This document shows positions 35,053 to 43,321 of a DNA stretch of 43,408 nucleotides, in pieces. The translations under genes and the position numbers were made by a program. Under the pieces are notes generated by a model, which had not been told where the DNA came from, searched no databases, and was given only the letters and a program-made list of their open reading frames with translations. Location of the stretch: positions 1 to 43,408 of the forward strand of contig NZ_JAEHFP010000054.1 of NCBI RefSeq assembly GCF_016446475.1, written 5' to 3'. This DNA comes from Paracoccus binzhouensis (GTDB taxonomy: Bacteria; Pseudomonadota; Alphaproteobacteria; Rhodobacterales; Rhodobacteraceae). Each line of letters opens with the position of its first letter. Within the stretch, counting starts at the first letter, position 1.

Positions 35053-35976
35053 ATGGCCAACGGGCATCACGGGCATATGCCATCGAGCGGGCGCGGCATG
35101 GCGATCTCCGCCTGGCTGACGGGAGTCTACTTCGTCATCGAGATGGGCATCGGCCTCTGGACAGGGTCGATCGCGGTGATTTCGGACGCGTTCCACACCT
35201 TCTCCGCCGTTGGCGGCGTCCTGGTGGCCATCGTCGCCGCGCGTCTGGCCCGGCGTCCCGCCGATGCGGATCGCAGTTTCGGCTGGTATCGCGCCGAAAT
35301 CATCGGTGCGCTGGTCAACGGCGGCTTCCTGCTCGGCATGGCGCTGGTGGTGATCGTTATGGCGGCCATGCGCCTGTCGGACCCGATCGACCTGCCCACG
35401 GGCCCCATGCTGCTGGCCGCTGCCGGCGGGCTGGTGACCGAGTTCATATCGCTGGGGCTCATCTGGAAGCAGAGCCAGAGCGACCTCAACGTGAAGGGGG
35501 CGCTTTGGCACATCATCCAGACCTTCGTCGGCAGCCTGCTGATCATCGTGACCGCATTGGTGATCAAGTTCACGGGCTTCCTGCTCATCGACCCGATCCT
35601 CGGCATGGCGTTCGGCTTTGTGCTGCTCTGGGCAAGCTGGGGGATCCTGCGCGACTCCATGCACCTGCTGATGGAGGGCACGCCGGGCGGGGTCAGCCTG
35701 CCGGAGATCACGCGGATGCTCGAAGCCCTCGACGGCGTTGCCGACGCGCACCACGTTCACGCCTGGGCACTCACCAGCGGGAAGCACGTATTCTCCGGTC
35801 ACCTGCGCGTGCGGGAGGGCACCGACCCACAGGACGTGCTCAAGGCCGCGCACGGCATGCTGCGCGACCGCTTCGGCTTCTTCTTCGTTACCTTGCAGGT
35901 CGAGGACCGTTGTCTCGATGAAAGCGGCACCGAGACGATCGATATCACGCGAAACGACCAGACCGGGGCGGGTTGA
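35053..35976 (+). CDS. Cation diffusion facilitator family transporter, unusual metal site
   Basis: A 307-residue CDF protein with six membrane helices and a cytoplasmic C-terminal domain (HHVHAWALTSGKHVFSGHL). In TM2 the usual [H/D]xxxD reads H48-T-F-S-A52, and in TM5 the HxxxD site reads H153-I-I-Q-T157. Both site-A aspartates are therefore replaced, which should weaken Zn(II) binding. An N-terminal HHGH may still bind metal. Gene order after the copper ATPase suggests another specificity or a non-classical mechanism. The stop overlaps the EamA start by one base (TGATG). Confidence 0.85.
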   Translation: MANGHHGHMPSSGRGMAISAWLTGVYFVIEMGIGLWTGSIAVISDAFHTFSAVGGVLVAIVAARLARRPADADRSFGWYRAEIIGALVNGGFLLGMALVVIVMAAMRLSDPIDLPTGPMLLAAAGGLVTEFISLGLIWKQSQSDLNVKGALWHIIQTFVGSLLIIVTALVIKFTGFLLIDPILGMAFGFVLLWASWGILRDSMHLLMEGTPGGVSLPEITRMLEALDGVADAHHVHAWALTSGKHVFSGHLRVREGTDPQDVLKAAHGMLRDRFGFFFVTLQVEDRCLDESGTETIDITRNDQTGAG

Positions 35977-36911
35977 TGCCGGTTGTACTCCTTCTCGCCC
36001 TGATCACCGTCTCCGAAGCCACGATCGGCGTCTTCGTCAAGCTGACCGGGGATGCGATCCCGATCCAGACGCTGAACTTCTACGCGCTGAGCTTTGCCGC
36101 CGCGTTCCTCGCACTGGCCATCCCGCACGCGACCGGCCGCCCTCTGCGCTTTCCGCGCGGCAACGTGAAGGACACGGTCATCATCGGGGTGCTCATCGCC
36201 GCTCAGATCAGCGTCTTCAATTATGCGATGACGCTCGTGCCGATCGCCAACGCTGTGGTGTTCTGGAGCGTGGCTCCCTTTTTCGTGTTCATCTTCTCGG
36301 CGGTGTTCCTCGGCGAGCCCGCGAAGAAAAGCTACGTGCTGATCTTCGGGCTGGCGCTGGTGGGCATCGTGCTGGCCAAACCGCTGGCGGGCGGCGACTG
36401 GTTCGGCAACCTTGTCGCGCTCAGCACCGGCGCGATCTATGCCGCCATGGTCACATACATGCGCCATGAGGGACGCGAGGAGGCGGGAAATGATATCTTC
36501 TGGTCAATGGCGGTCGGAGCGGTCCTGCTGTCGCCGGCGCTGGGTCTCGCCGGGCCGGGCGAAGTCGGCAAACTCGTTGCCTATCCCGCCCTGGGCGTTT
36601 CGCTTCCGGTCATGCTGTGGGCGGTCTGCCTCGGCGTCGTCTCGACGGGGTTCGCCTATTTCGGGATTTCGCTGGTGCTCAAGAAGATCTCGGCGAACAT
36701 CTATTCGCTGGTCGATATCATCGTCTCGCCGATCGTGGCGGCGACTCTGGGATACCTTGTCTTTGGCGAAGTTCCAGCGCAGGGCATGATCTTCGGTGGA
36801 GGATTGTTGCTCCTGTCCGGTTTCTGGCTGACGCGCGAGATGAGCCGCGGCAAGGAAACCGCCGCCGTCCACCCTTGCCAATGCGAGCAAATGAATGCAT
36901 TTGGTGCCTGA
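35976..36911 (+). CDS. EamA/DMT-superfamily transporter
   Basis: A 311-residue protein with about ten transmembrane segments in two EamA halves. The first contains SEATIGVFVKLTG and the second STGAIYAAMVTYMR, ending with SLVDIIVSPIVAATLGYLVFGE, a typical DMT signature. The C-terminus carries HPCQCEQMNAFGA, a short Cys/His tail. Substrate unknown. It may export a metabolite or metal-binding compound as part of the efflux operon. Confidence 0.85.
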   Translation: MPVVLLLALITVSEATIGVFVKLTGDAIPIQTLNFYALSFAAAFLALAIPHATGRPLRFPRGNVKDTVIIGVLIAAQISVFNYAMTLVPIANAVVFWSVAPFFVFIFSAVFLGEPAKKSYVLIFGLALVGIVLAKPLAGGDWFGNLVALSTGAIYAAMVTYMRHEGREEAGNDIFWSMAVGAVLLSPALGLAGPGEVGKLVAYPALGVSLPVMLWAVCLGVVSTGFAYFGISLVLKKISANIYSLVDIIVSPIVAATLGYLVFGEVPAQGMIFGGGLLLLSGFWLTREMSRGKETAAVHPCQCEQMNAFGA

Positions 36912-36930
36912 AATGGAGGGATAAATCGAG

Positions 36931-37125
36931 ATGAAGTTCCACGTGCCCGACATGAGTTGCGGTCACTGCGTCGCAGCCATAGACACGGCTCTCAGGGTGA
37001 TCGATCCGGACGCGAGAGTCGATAGCGATCTGACTTCGAAGACCGTCACGATCATGTCCGCGCAGGATGCCGCCACGCTTCAGGCCGCCCTGAAGGAGGC
37101 CGGCTATCCCGCCACTCCGGCCTGA
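36931..37125 (+). CDS. CopZ-like HMA copper chaperone
   Basis: A 64-residue single heavy-metal-associated domain with MSCGHC (C10 and C13), the usual Cu(I) site. Size and fold match CopZ/Atx1 proteins that hand copper to P1B-ATPases. It starts after a GGAGG site (36914-36918). Because the neighbouring ATPase lacks an HMA domain, a separate chaperone may supply that function. Confidence 0.9.
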   Translation: MKFHVPDMSCGHCVAAIDTALRVIDPDARVDSDLTSKTVTIMSAQDAATLQAALKEAGYPATPA

Positions 37126-37181
37126 CGACCTGATAAACGACCATGGGTCATGCGGCCGCGAAAACCGAAAAGGATTTGGGA

Positions 37182-37643
37182 ATGGACACACGAATGAACA
37201 GACGCGCTTTTCTCGTTGCGAGCGCCGCAGCAACCGGATTGGCCGGCCGGGCCAGTGCGCAGACGGCGCGCCTTGAAGTCTACAAGTCGCCGACCTGTGG
37301 ATGCTGCTCGGCGTGGATCGAGCATATGGAGCGCGCCGGCTTCGTCGTGGACGCACGGAATGTCGACCAGGACGCCCTTTATGCGTTCAAGGCGCAGTCC
37401 GGGATCACGCCGGAGCTTTCTTCCTGCCATACGGCGCTCGTTGACGGCTACGTCGTCGAAGGTCACGTGCCCGCCGGCGATGTCGAGCGACTGCTGGCCG
37501 AGCGGCCCGGCGCGCTCGGCCTGACGGTTCCCGGCATGCCAATCGGCTCTCCGGGAATGGAGATGGGCAACCAGCGTGATGCTTTCGACACACTGTTGCT
37601 GCTGCAAGACGGCTCTACCGAGATCTTCGAGCGACATTCCTGA
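37182..37643 (+). CDS. DUF411 (CopG-like) exported metal-binding protein
   Basis: A 153-residue DUF411 protein with a Tat signal (NRRAFLVASAAATGLAG). The mature part starts with the motif VYKSPTCGCCSAWIEHM (C39, C41, C42), then SSCHTALVDGYVVEGHVP, the family hallmark. ATG 37182 is preferred over 37143, since it places the twin-arginine motif near the N-terminus and has an AGGA site upstream. Likely binds copper in the periplasm. Confidence 0.88.
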   Translation: MDTRMNRRAFLVASAAATGLAGRASAQTARLEVYKSPTCGCCSAWIEHMERAGFVVDARNVDQDALYAFKAQSGITPELSSCHTALVDGYVVEGHVPAGDVERLLAERPGALGLTVPGMPIGSPGMEMGNQRDAFDTLLLLQDGSTEIFERHS

Positions 37644-37724
37644 ACGGAGACGGTTGAGGTGACAGATGACTCATCTCAGAGTATTCTACGCCCTCTGTGA
37701 AGTGGACGCTGGTACAGCACTGCT

Positions 37725-38285
37725 TCACCCCGCGCAACACGACAGCTTCGCGACATCCTTGTCGAAGGTTTGCGCGGCGAGCTTCAGCGCCTCGACCGTG
37801 GTAAGATAGGGAACGATCGTCTCGCCGAGTGCCTTTGTCGTCATGCCGGCCTTGAGCGCCATGGCGAGCGTCTGGACGCTGTCCGCCCCCTCCGGCGCAA
37901 TGATCACACCGCCAAGCAGACGGTCGGTCGCCCGGTCCGCGACGAGCTTTATCAGTCCGCGCGTGTCGCGCGCGGCGAGCGCGCGGGGCACGTTGTCGAG
38001 GGTCAGCACGCTGGTCTTGACGTCATATCCGGCATCACGCGCCTGCGCCTCGGTCGGCCCGACGCACGCCACCTGCGGATCGGTGAACACGACCCAGGGC
38101 ATCGCGGCGTTGTCGTAACGCTCCGCCCCGCCCAGCACGGCGTTGCGGGCTGCGAGCTTGGCGCCATAGGCGGCCATGTAGACGAACTGGTCGCGGTCCC
38201 TGACATCACCCGCGGCAAAGATCCCGGGCTTCGTGGTCTGCAGCTCCGTTACGACAACCCCGGCCTGGGTTATTCCGTCCTCGCT
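37725..38285 (-). pseudogene. merA: Mercuric reductase MerA, C-terminal remnant
   Basis: About 185 residues of the MerA C-terminal (dimerisation) region: GIFAAGDV, VVFTDPQVACVGPTE and TLDNVPRALAARDTRGLIKLV lead to the C-terminal LSCCAG with the vicinal cysteines. Homology fades upstream of about 38285, so the FAD/NAD domains and redox-active disulfide are missing. The minus-strand frame continues to 38513 but encodes unrelated sequence. No merR, merT or merP is present. It is a leftover of a mercury operon. Confidence 0.8.
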
Positions 38286-38519
38286 CGATCTCCAGAGCCT
38301 ACGACCCGGCGCCACACCGATTCGCGACAGAGGGCGGACAAGAAGTCTTCCTTTGGCAAGCCTGCGAAGATGTTTGCCTCGGTGACAACAGCATCGCAGT
38401 GATAACGGCACTATGTTCTGGTCATGAATCCTGTAAATATTAAAATTAACATAAACTTCACTATCGGATCTTGACGTTCTCCGCGGGGTTTTCCCGGCTC
38501 CAAAGCTTGGCAAGCGAAC
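38286..38519. other. Gap between merA remnant and winged-helix gene
   Basis: About 234 bp without a convincing gene. Locally AT-rich around 38440-38460. It probably holds the breakpoint that truncated merA; no intact IS end or inverted repeat was found. Confidence 0.4.
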
Positions 38520-39362
38520 TTACCTGGAAATTTCCCCTGCCAGAACCGCCCGTCCGTGCACTGCCAACGTCGCTGAAAACCTCTGGCACCCAAACTTGCG
38601 GACTACATCGAGTACCCGCGCTTCGTAGGCAGCGTGCCCGATCAAACGACACAGGTCGGACGCATGGAACTGGCGGTTCGCAGTCGGCGCGGCTTGCATC
38701 TGTTTCAGCAATTCGCGCTCTTTAGGGTCCGTTATTGGTCTCGCGGGCGGCTTGACCGCGGGTCGAGTTGGAGTTCCCGAAGAATTTCGCCATCGACGCA
38801 TGAAGCCAAGCAGGAAGCCGGCCGGCACCCTGCCGTTGCCTCGGGACCGGTTGAAGGCGAGGAAGCGATCCCAAATGACCTGGGTGTCGATGTTCCAGCA
38901 AGGCAACGTGGCCTTCGCTGCTTTGATGAGCTCTGCCCAACTGGTCTGGAAAACGTTCGAACTCGCGGTGATTTCGATCAGCCCTGAGAAGATAGTTTTG
39001 TTATTATTATCTCTAGATAGTGATGTGTCGCCTTCACCTGACACGAGATCATGGGTTTCACTCTCCTCGTCGAAGGCGGAAAACCGAAAGATCCAGGGCG
39101 CGAACTTGCCATTCGGCTTCGCCCGCTCGAGCTGCAACTCCGAAGCCTCAAGTTCGTTCAGAAGAACCGTAAGATACTGCCGTGAGACACCCATCTTCTC
39201 CGCCAGGGCCGAGAGGGTGAAGGCTGCCGTTCCGCGCGACAAACCGTTGTAGCCATCCTTCCAGGCGATGGCGTCGAGGATGAGGGTGGCAAGCTTGTGC
39301 GCTGCAACAGAGAGATTTGTCTGCGTGATCCGTCGCAGGATCAGGCCGGTCGTAGGTTCCAT
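38520..39362 (-). CDS. Winged-helix DNA-binding protein of a mobile-element backbone
   Basis: A 280-residue protein. The N-terminal ~95 residues form a helix-turn-helix/winged-helix domain (LSALAEKMGVSRQYLTVLLNELEASEL), and the rest is basic with no recognised domain. ATG 39362 is chosen because AAGGAG lies 9 nt upstream; the frame upstream to 39428 lacks a start site of that quality. Two inverted repeats lie upstream at 39417-39493. Candidate replication initiator or conjugation/partition regulator; I cannot decide from sequence. Confidence 0.75.
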   Translation of the reverse strand: MEPTTGLILRRITQTNLSVAAHKLATLILDAIAWKDGYNGLSRGTAAFTLSALAEKMGVSRQYLTVLLNELEASELQLERAKPNGKFAPWIFRFSAFDEESETHDLVSGEGDTSLSRDNNNKTIFSGLIEITASSNVFQTSWAELIKAAKATLPCWNIDTQVIWDRFLAFNRSRGNGRVPAGFLLGFMRRWRNSSGTPTRPAVKPPARPITDPKERELLKQMQAAPTANRQFHASDLCRLIGHAAYEARVLDVVRKFGCQRFSATLAVHGRAVLAGEISR

Positions 39363-39416
39363 GGTCGAGGTCTCCTTGGAGATCCGACGCCATGTCGTGA
39401 GACAACAACATTCTTG

Positions 39417-39493
39417 CCAGCAAAACAACTTTGCTGGTTGCAGGTGTTTTAGCGGTGCGCTAGGAAACTCTTGTTCACGGAGTTTTCTAGCAC
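39417..39493. promoter_or_regulatory. Two inverted repeats upstream of the winged-helix gene
   Basis: CCAGCAAA (39417-39424) and TTTGCTGG (39430-39437) form a perfect 8-bp palindrome with a 5-nt centre. TAGGAAACTC (39461-39470) and GAGTTTTCTA (39480-39489) pair with one mismatch, with GTGC/GCAC beyond. Likely operators or an origin-associated structure. Confidence 0.45.
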
Positions 39494-39598
39494 GGCGTCA
39501 GGCTTCACGGTCTGGCGTCGTCTCCTTTTTGGGCGTTTTGCACAGCCGTCCGTGCGGGGTTGTGAGGACGCGCGCGGCAAAACCGCGTGCAGATTTTG

Positions 39599-40255
39599 TC
39601 AGTAGCGAACTTCTTCAGAACCATAGTTCCCGGCGTGATCACGCCAGTCGACGAAGACGGAGCGGTAGAAGTAGCTGCCGCATCCATTCGGAATGCTCAG
39701 GTCAGATGCAGCCGGCACTTGGCCCACGTTGGATCTTGTCCATCGGTAATCGCCTTGCACACCGTAGGACCCCAATCGCGTGGAGTCGCTGCGATTGCAG
39801 TCACCATCACGGTTCTCGTGCTGGCGGTACTGGATGTGATAGACGCGAATGCTGCGCACGAAATCAAAGGCGTCGCCTGAGATGTCGATGTCGGCGCCAT
39901 CTGTGGTTTGAACCTTGATCACCTGTCCGTCGTCCGGGAAGGACTGCCGGGGCAGGGTGGCTTGGAATGCGGTGTCGAACAGGCGCTCGGCCGGGCCGGG
40001 GCTTTCCAAAGGAGAGAACGCCACCCCCATAGGGCAGCGCCATATCTGGAGCGGCGGCTCGATGGGCCAAGGGGTGATCCGGCGTATGAATACGGCTCGA
40101 GCATGGGCACAAGGTGCCGATGCTGGCCAGCCACCAGCAAGACAGAGCAGGATGGCGCAATCCACTTGGTAGGCACTTGCGGGCGTCGCAAGAGGAACTT
40201 GGCCCGAAAGCGTCAATGTCGCGGCCATCGCCAGCCGCACGATATGGCGTCTCAT
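39599..40255 (-). CDS. Secreted conserved protein of conjugative-element type
   Basis: A 218-residue exported protein. The signal peptide at 1-28 ends near TPASAYQ. Cys-containing segments VDCAILLCLAGGWPASAPC and RRITPWPIEPPLQIWRCP follow, then FVRSIRVYHIQYRQHENRDG and a C-terminal WRDHAGNYGSEEVRY. ATG 40255 has GGGGAG upstream. I associate this type of protein with conjugation modules of alphaproteobacteria but cannot name the family, and its role is unknown. Confidence 0.65.
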   Translation of the reverse strand: MRRHIVRLAMAATLTLSGQVPLATPASAYQVDCAILLCLAGGWPASAPCAHARAVFIRRITPWPIEPPLQIWRCPMGVAFSPLESPGPAERLFDTAFQATLPRQSFPDDGQVIKVQTTDGADIDISGDAFDFVRSIRVYHIQYRQHENRDGDCNRSDSTRLGSYGVQGDYRWTRSNVGQVPAASDLSIPNGCGSYFYRSVFVDWRDHAGNYGSEEVRY

Positions 40256-40275
40256 GTATCGACTCCCCACAAAAC

Positions 40276-40289
40276 TATTCGCGCGAATA
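40276..40289. promoter_or_regulatory. Perfect 14-bp palindrome TATTCGCGCGAATA
   Basis: Lies 21 bp upstream of the secreted-protein start (40255) and 129 bp before hipB. Self-complementary; a plausible operator in the divergent region. Confidence 0.4.
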
Positions 40290-40417
40290 CAATACAACAT
40301 GATTGACAGCAATCAGATTTCTTTGATTGGGATATCCGGCTCGAAGGCCCAGGATCTACGTTTTGGATGCGGCAATTGCTCGGAGAAGCCAGTCAGCGAG
40401 ACTCAATCACTTGCTTT

Positions 40418-40807
40418 ATGTCTACTTATGCATACATAAAGGCCGCAATAAGACCGAGGATAGAAGCATTGCCTGCGTCATACCTTCCGCCCCCCGCAGC
40501 CAAGCGGGCGATCCGCAAGCTCGGGTCCGATATCCGTGACGCACGTTTGCGCCGCGGCTTGCCGGCGTCTGTTGTCGCCGAGCGGGCGGGTATTGCGCGC
40601 TCAACCTACCACAAGATCGAAAAAGGTGATGCTGGCGTGTCCATCGGCATCTATGCTGCTGTGCTGCAAGCATTGAACCTGATGGATGGACTTGCAGATC
40701 TCGCTGATGCCAGGAACGATCCCCAAGGTGCACATGCAGCTCTTGAGCGCTTGCCGAAACGCGCGGTTCTTGCGCGCAAGAAGCCTGGCTCCAAGGAGAG
40801 CAGCTAG
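40418..40807 (+). CDS. hipB: HipB-like antitoxin (XRE helix-turn-helix)
   Basis: DNA-binding antitoxin of a hipBA pair. The XRE helix-turn-helix covers ASVVAERAGIARSTYHKIEKGDAGVS. ATG 40418 gives 129 aa. An alternative is TTG 40469 (112 aa, starting PASYLPPP), which has AGGA about 8 nt upstream; a TTATG-CATA-CATAA palindrome at 40426-40439 would then overlap the promoter and could be the autorepression operator. The start is therefore uncertain. The gene ends 3 bp before hipA. Confidence 0.8.
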   Translation: MSTYAYIKAAIRPRIEALPASYLPPPAAKRAIRKLGSDIRDARLRRGLPASVVAERAGIARSTYHKIEKGDAGVSIGIYAAVLQALNLMDGLADLADARNDPQGAHAALERLPKRAVLARKKPGSKESS

Positions 40808-40810
40808 GCC

Positions 40811-42067
40811 ATGGCAGAACGGGTCGTCGAAATCGACATCGAGCTCGATGGTGCGATGGTGCCTGTCGGGACCATGCGTTGCGTGCCATCCCGGGCGCGC
40901 GAAACCGTCGTTTTCGAATACTCGGACGATTGGCTGAACCGGCCAGAGCGGTTTGCTATTGATCAGGGCGTGCCTCTCTCGCCCGGGCCGTTTGTGCCAT
41001 CAGGCAACGGAGAAATGTTTCCAGCCCTTGGCGACAGTGCCCCAGACAACTGGGGTCGTGCCTTGATGCGGCGTCGGGAACGGCGCCGCGCTGCGCGGGA
41101 GGAACGTCCGGTTCGGACCTTGTTCGAGACAGATTATCTTATGGGTGTCTCCGATGTCAGCCGCATCGGAGCCTTGCGGCTGCGATGGCGGGGCGATGCC
41201 GACTATGCCGCGCCCATCCAAGATGGCGTTCCGGGGTACATCGCGCTCCAGCGCCTTCTCGACGCAGTCGGGCGTTTCGAAGCTGGCGAGGAACGAGACG
41301 AGGACCTCGATCTCCTTTTTGCGCCCGGAGCATCGCTTGGCGGTGCACGCCCAAAATGCTCGGTCTATGATGTGCAGGGCAAGCTCTCGATTGCCAAGTT
41401 TCCCAAGGCTGACGACGATTACAGCAAGGAACGCTGGGAGGAAGTCGCCGCGCGATTGGCAGATCGGGCCGGCCTTGCCATGGCTGATCACTTTCTGGCA
41501 AACATCGGTGACCAGCCGGTCTATCTGAGCGCCCGGTTTGACCGACGCGCAGCTGGCGAACGCATCCCGTATATGTCAGCCATGACCATGACCCAGAACC
41601 GGGATGGCGTATCTGGCAGCTATCTCGAGATCGTAGACGCGATCACAAGGACTGGCAGCCAGGCTGCCAGGGATCGCGAAGAACTCTATCGCCGCCTTGT
41701 CTTCACTGTTCTGGTGTCGAATACGGATGACCATATGCGCAATCACGGGTTTCTATGGGATGGGCCAGCTGGATGGCGGCTGTCGCCGGCGTTCGACATC
41801 AACCCGACGTCCCAGTTGGAAAAACCGCGTGTCCTGCAGACACGGATCGATTTCGACGACGGGACCTGTGACATTGACCTGGTGTTGGCCGTGGCACCTG
41901 AATTCGGCCTCCGCACCCAACACGCCCGGGAGATCGTCTCTGAAGTGGCAAAAGCGACAGCGACGTGGCGCGAAGTTGCGCATCAGGTCGGGGCTCCGGC
42001 ACGCGAGCTCGACTATCTTGAAAGTGCTTTCGAGCACGACGATCTGGAGAAGGCTTTGACGCTTTAA
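40811..42067 (+). CDS. hipA: HipA-family serine/threonine kinase toxin
   Basis: A 418-residue HipA toxin. The N-terminal beta-rich domain (about 1-110) is followed by a glycine-rich loop, APGASLGGARPK (171-182). The catalytic segment is VSNTDDHMRNHGF with D306/D307, H308 and N311. Magnesium-binding D329 sits in SPAFDINPT. All expected catalytic residues are present, so it should be active. In HipBA systems the toxin phosphorylates a tRNA synthetase or related target; the target here is unknown. Confidence 0.9.
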   Translation: MAERVVEIDIELDGAMVPVGTMRCVPSRARETVVFEYSDDWLNRPERFAIDQGVPLSPGPFVPSGNGEMFPALGDSAPDNWGRALMRRRERRRAAREERPVRTLFETDYLMGVSDVSRIGALRLRWRGDADYAAPIQDGVPGYIALQRLLDAVGRFEAGEERDEDLDLLFAPGASLGGARPKCSVYDVQGKLSIAKFPKADDDYSKERWEEVAARLADRAGLAMADHFLANIGDQPVYLSARFDRRAAGERIPYMSAMTMTQNRDGVSGSYLEIVDAITRTGSQAARDREELYRRLVFTVLVSNTDDHMRNHGFLWDGPAGWRLSPAFDINPTSQLEKPRVLQTRIDFDDGTCDIDLVLAVAPEFGLRTQHAREIVSEVAKATATWREVAHQVGAPARELDYLESAFEHDDLEKALTL

Positions 42068-42068
42068 C

Positions 42069-42084
42069 GTCCGCTTATGCGGAC
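42069..42084 (+). terminator. Short hairpin after hipA
   Basis: GTCCGC (42069-42074) pairs with GCGGAC (42079-42084) around TTAT, 1 bp after the stop. No T-tract. Possible terminator; also similar in layout to the palindrome at the hipB start. Confidence 0.35.
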
Positions 42085-42139
42085 ATTAAATTCATATAGT
42101 GTCTGCTTTCAAAGTCTCCAACATGGAGACGACGAAGAG

Positions 42140-42424
42140 TCATTCCAATATCTCGACCAGCCTTCCGTAGTCCCGGCTAACCTCCTGTGCCTCGTGAAAG
42201 GCGCGTTGGCGCTCGGCGTCCAAGCAGCGGAAGTATTCTTGTATGTCGGCAATGTAGCCCTCGAAATCAGAACGGAGCAGATCGGCATATTCTCGAATGT
42301 CTTCGGACCGCTCAGGCAGGAAAGGCCGTTCCGGCGCGGTACATGCATTGGCGATTTGGCCAATCGACGCGAGAGGCACAACAAGACCAAGCAAACCGTA
42401 TCGAAATGCACAAAACATGCGCAT
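42140..42424 (-). CDS. Small secreted protein of unknown function
   Basis: Predicted 94 aa with a signal peptide (GLLGLVVPLASIGQIANA) and a mature helical region (ERSEDIREYADLLRSDFEGYIADIQEYF...CLDAERQRAFHEAQE). ATG 42424 is preferred, with AAGGAG 7 nt upstream. Two Cys in the mature part could pair. It lies between hipA and the unknown/transglycosylase genes and fits the conjugation-backbone context. No named family. Confidence 0.6.
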   Translation of the reverse strand: MRMFCAFRYGLLGLVVPLASIGQIANACTAPERPFLPERSEDIREYADLLRSDFEGYIADIQEYFRCLDAERQRAFHEAQEVSRDYGRLVEILE

Positions 42425-42602
42425 GGCAAAACTCCTTTGCCACTTCAAATTTATGGTTTCGTGCGGTAGCTACCTATTGCAGCCAAAGACGGTTCGTCAA
42501 CTCAAATAAATCGTCTTGAAGTCAATTATGTTGTCTTGTATCGCCCGTGTGGAAATGTCCCCGCGGGCCGATACTCATGATGAGGAGGGCCCTGGGGAGG
42601 TC

Positions 42603-42929
42603 ATGATAGAAGAAGCACCGAATGTGGTCACCGAAGACGGACTGCGCGGCTTGCTCGCCGAGGGCTACCTCATTGAGGTGGTCTGCAAGGAGAGAGCGGA
42701 GAAGCGCCATAACAGCTGGTACGGCTCGTGGGTCATCCGCGCCGTCGCCTCTGATGGGCGTGACGACAAGATGCTCGTCACCAGCCGAAGCGTCCTCAAG
42801 CTCCGCGACTTCAAAACCATCGTTGGCCTTGTCAGTTTCCTGGCCGACATGGGCTGTACGACCGCTAACATCCCACTTGAAGAAGGTGGCCGCGAACGCC
42901 ACGCCGCGCCTCCGGTCAAAGGCAGCTGA
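42603..42929 (+). CDS. Small cytoplasmic protein of unknown function
   Basis: Predicted 108 aa with an alpha/beta look (EDGLRGLLAEGYLIEVVCKE, SWYGSWVIRAV, RSVLKLRDFKTIVGLVSFLADMG). ATG 42603 (GGGGAGG directly before it) is used; ATG 42555 and ATG 42528 are possible longer starts. It overlaps the transglycosylase gene, supporting translational coupling. No signal peptide and no recognised domain. Confidence 0.6.
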   Translation: MIEEAPNVVTEDGLRGLLAEGYLIEVVCKERAEKRHNSWYGSWVIRAVASDGRDDKMLVTSRSVLKLRDFKTIVGLVSFLADMGCTTANIPLEEGGRERHAAPPVKGS

Positions 42930-43321
42930 CCGCGCGACTGCGCTCGTCGTTGCTTTGGGTACAGGCGTTTGTTCCGCGCCCCCGGCCCTGGCCGACGGTT
43001 TCATCTTTTCGGTTGGCCCAGACGGCCAATTGATTTCCTCTTCTCAAGAGGCAAACGGGCGCCTTTTTCTCTTCGCAGAACCTCGCGGTCCTGACGCAAC
43101 GAGCGAGACAGCGATCCCGGCTCGATCCGCCGCCCGCGCCACCCCAGAAATCCTCCATGCGATCGAGACCACGGCTCTGCGGTATGCCGGGCATGGTGCG
43201 CTGCGTCGCGCAGGGCTTTCAGTCACTGATTGGGCGCTCCTTTACCGGGCCAATATCGAAGTCGAAAGCGCATACAATCCGGCTGCACGTAGCCCTGTCG
43301 GTGCCATAGGCCTTGGCCAGC
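42877..43321 (+). pseudogene. VirB1-like lytic transglycosylase, 3' truncated by transposon
   Basis: Signal peptide (ALVVALGTGVCSAPPALA), then a mature region leading to the SLT domain: TDWALLYRANIEVESAYNP and ARSPVGAIGLGQL, with the catalytic Glu in the IEVESAY motif. The frame is cut right after GLGQL by the transposon end at 43322 and stops 17 bp later. Start uncertain: TTG 42877 or GTG 42886. Likely a peptidoglycan hydrolase for a type IV conjugation apparatus, now broken. Confidence 0.75.

Noticed and set aside
35973..36911. TTG 35973 as start of the EamA transporter
   Set aside because: ATG 35976 directly follows and overlaps the preceding stop in the common TGATG arrangement.
38286..38519. 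Possible new IS end near the merA breakpoint
   Set aside because: No inverted-repeat partner or transposase fragment was found nearby.
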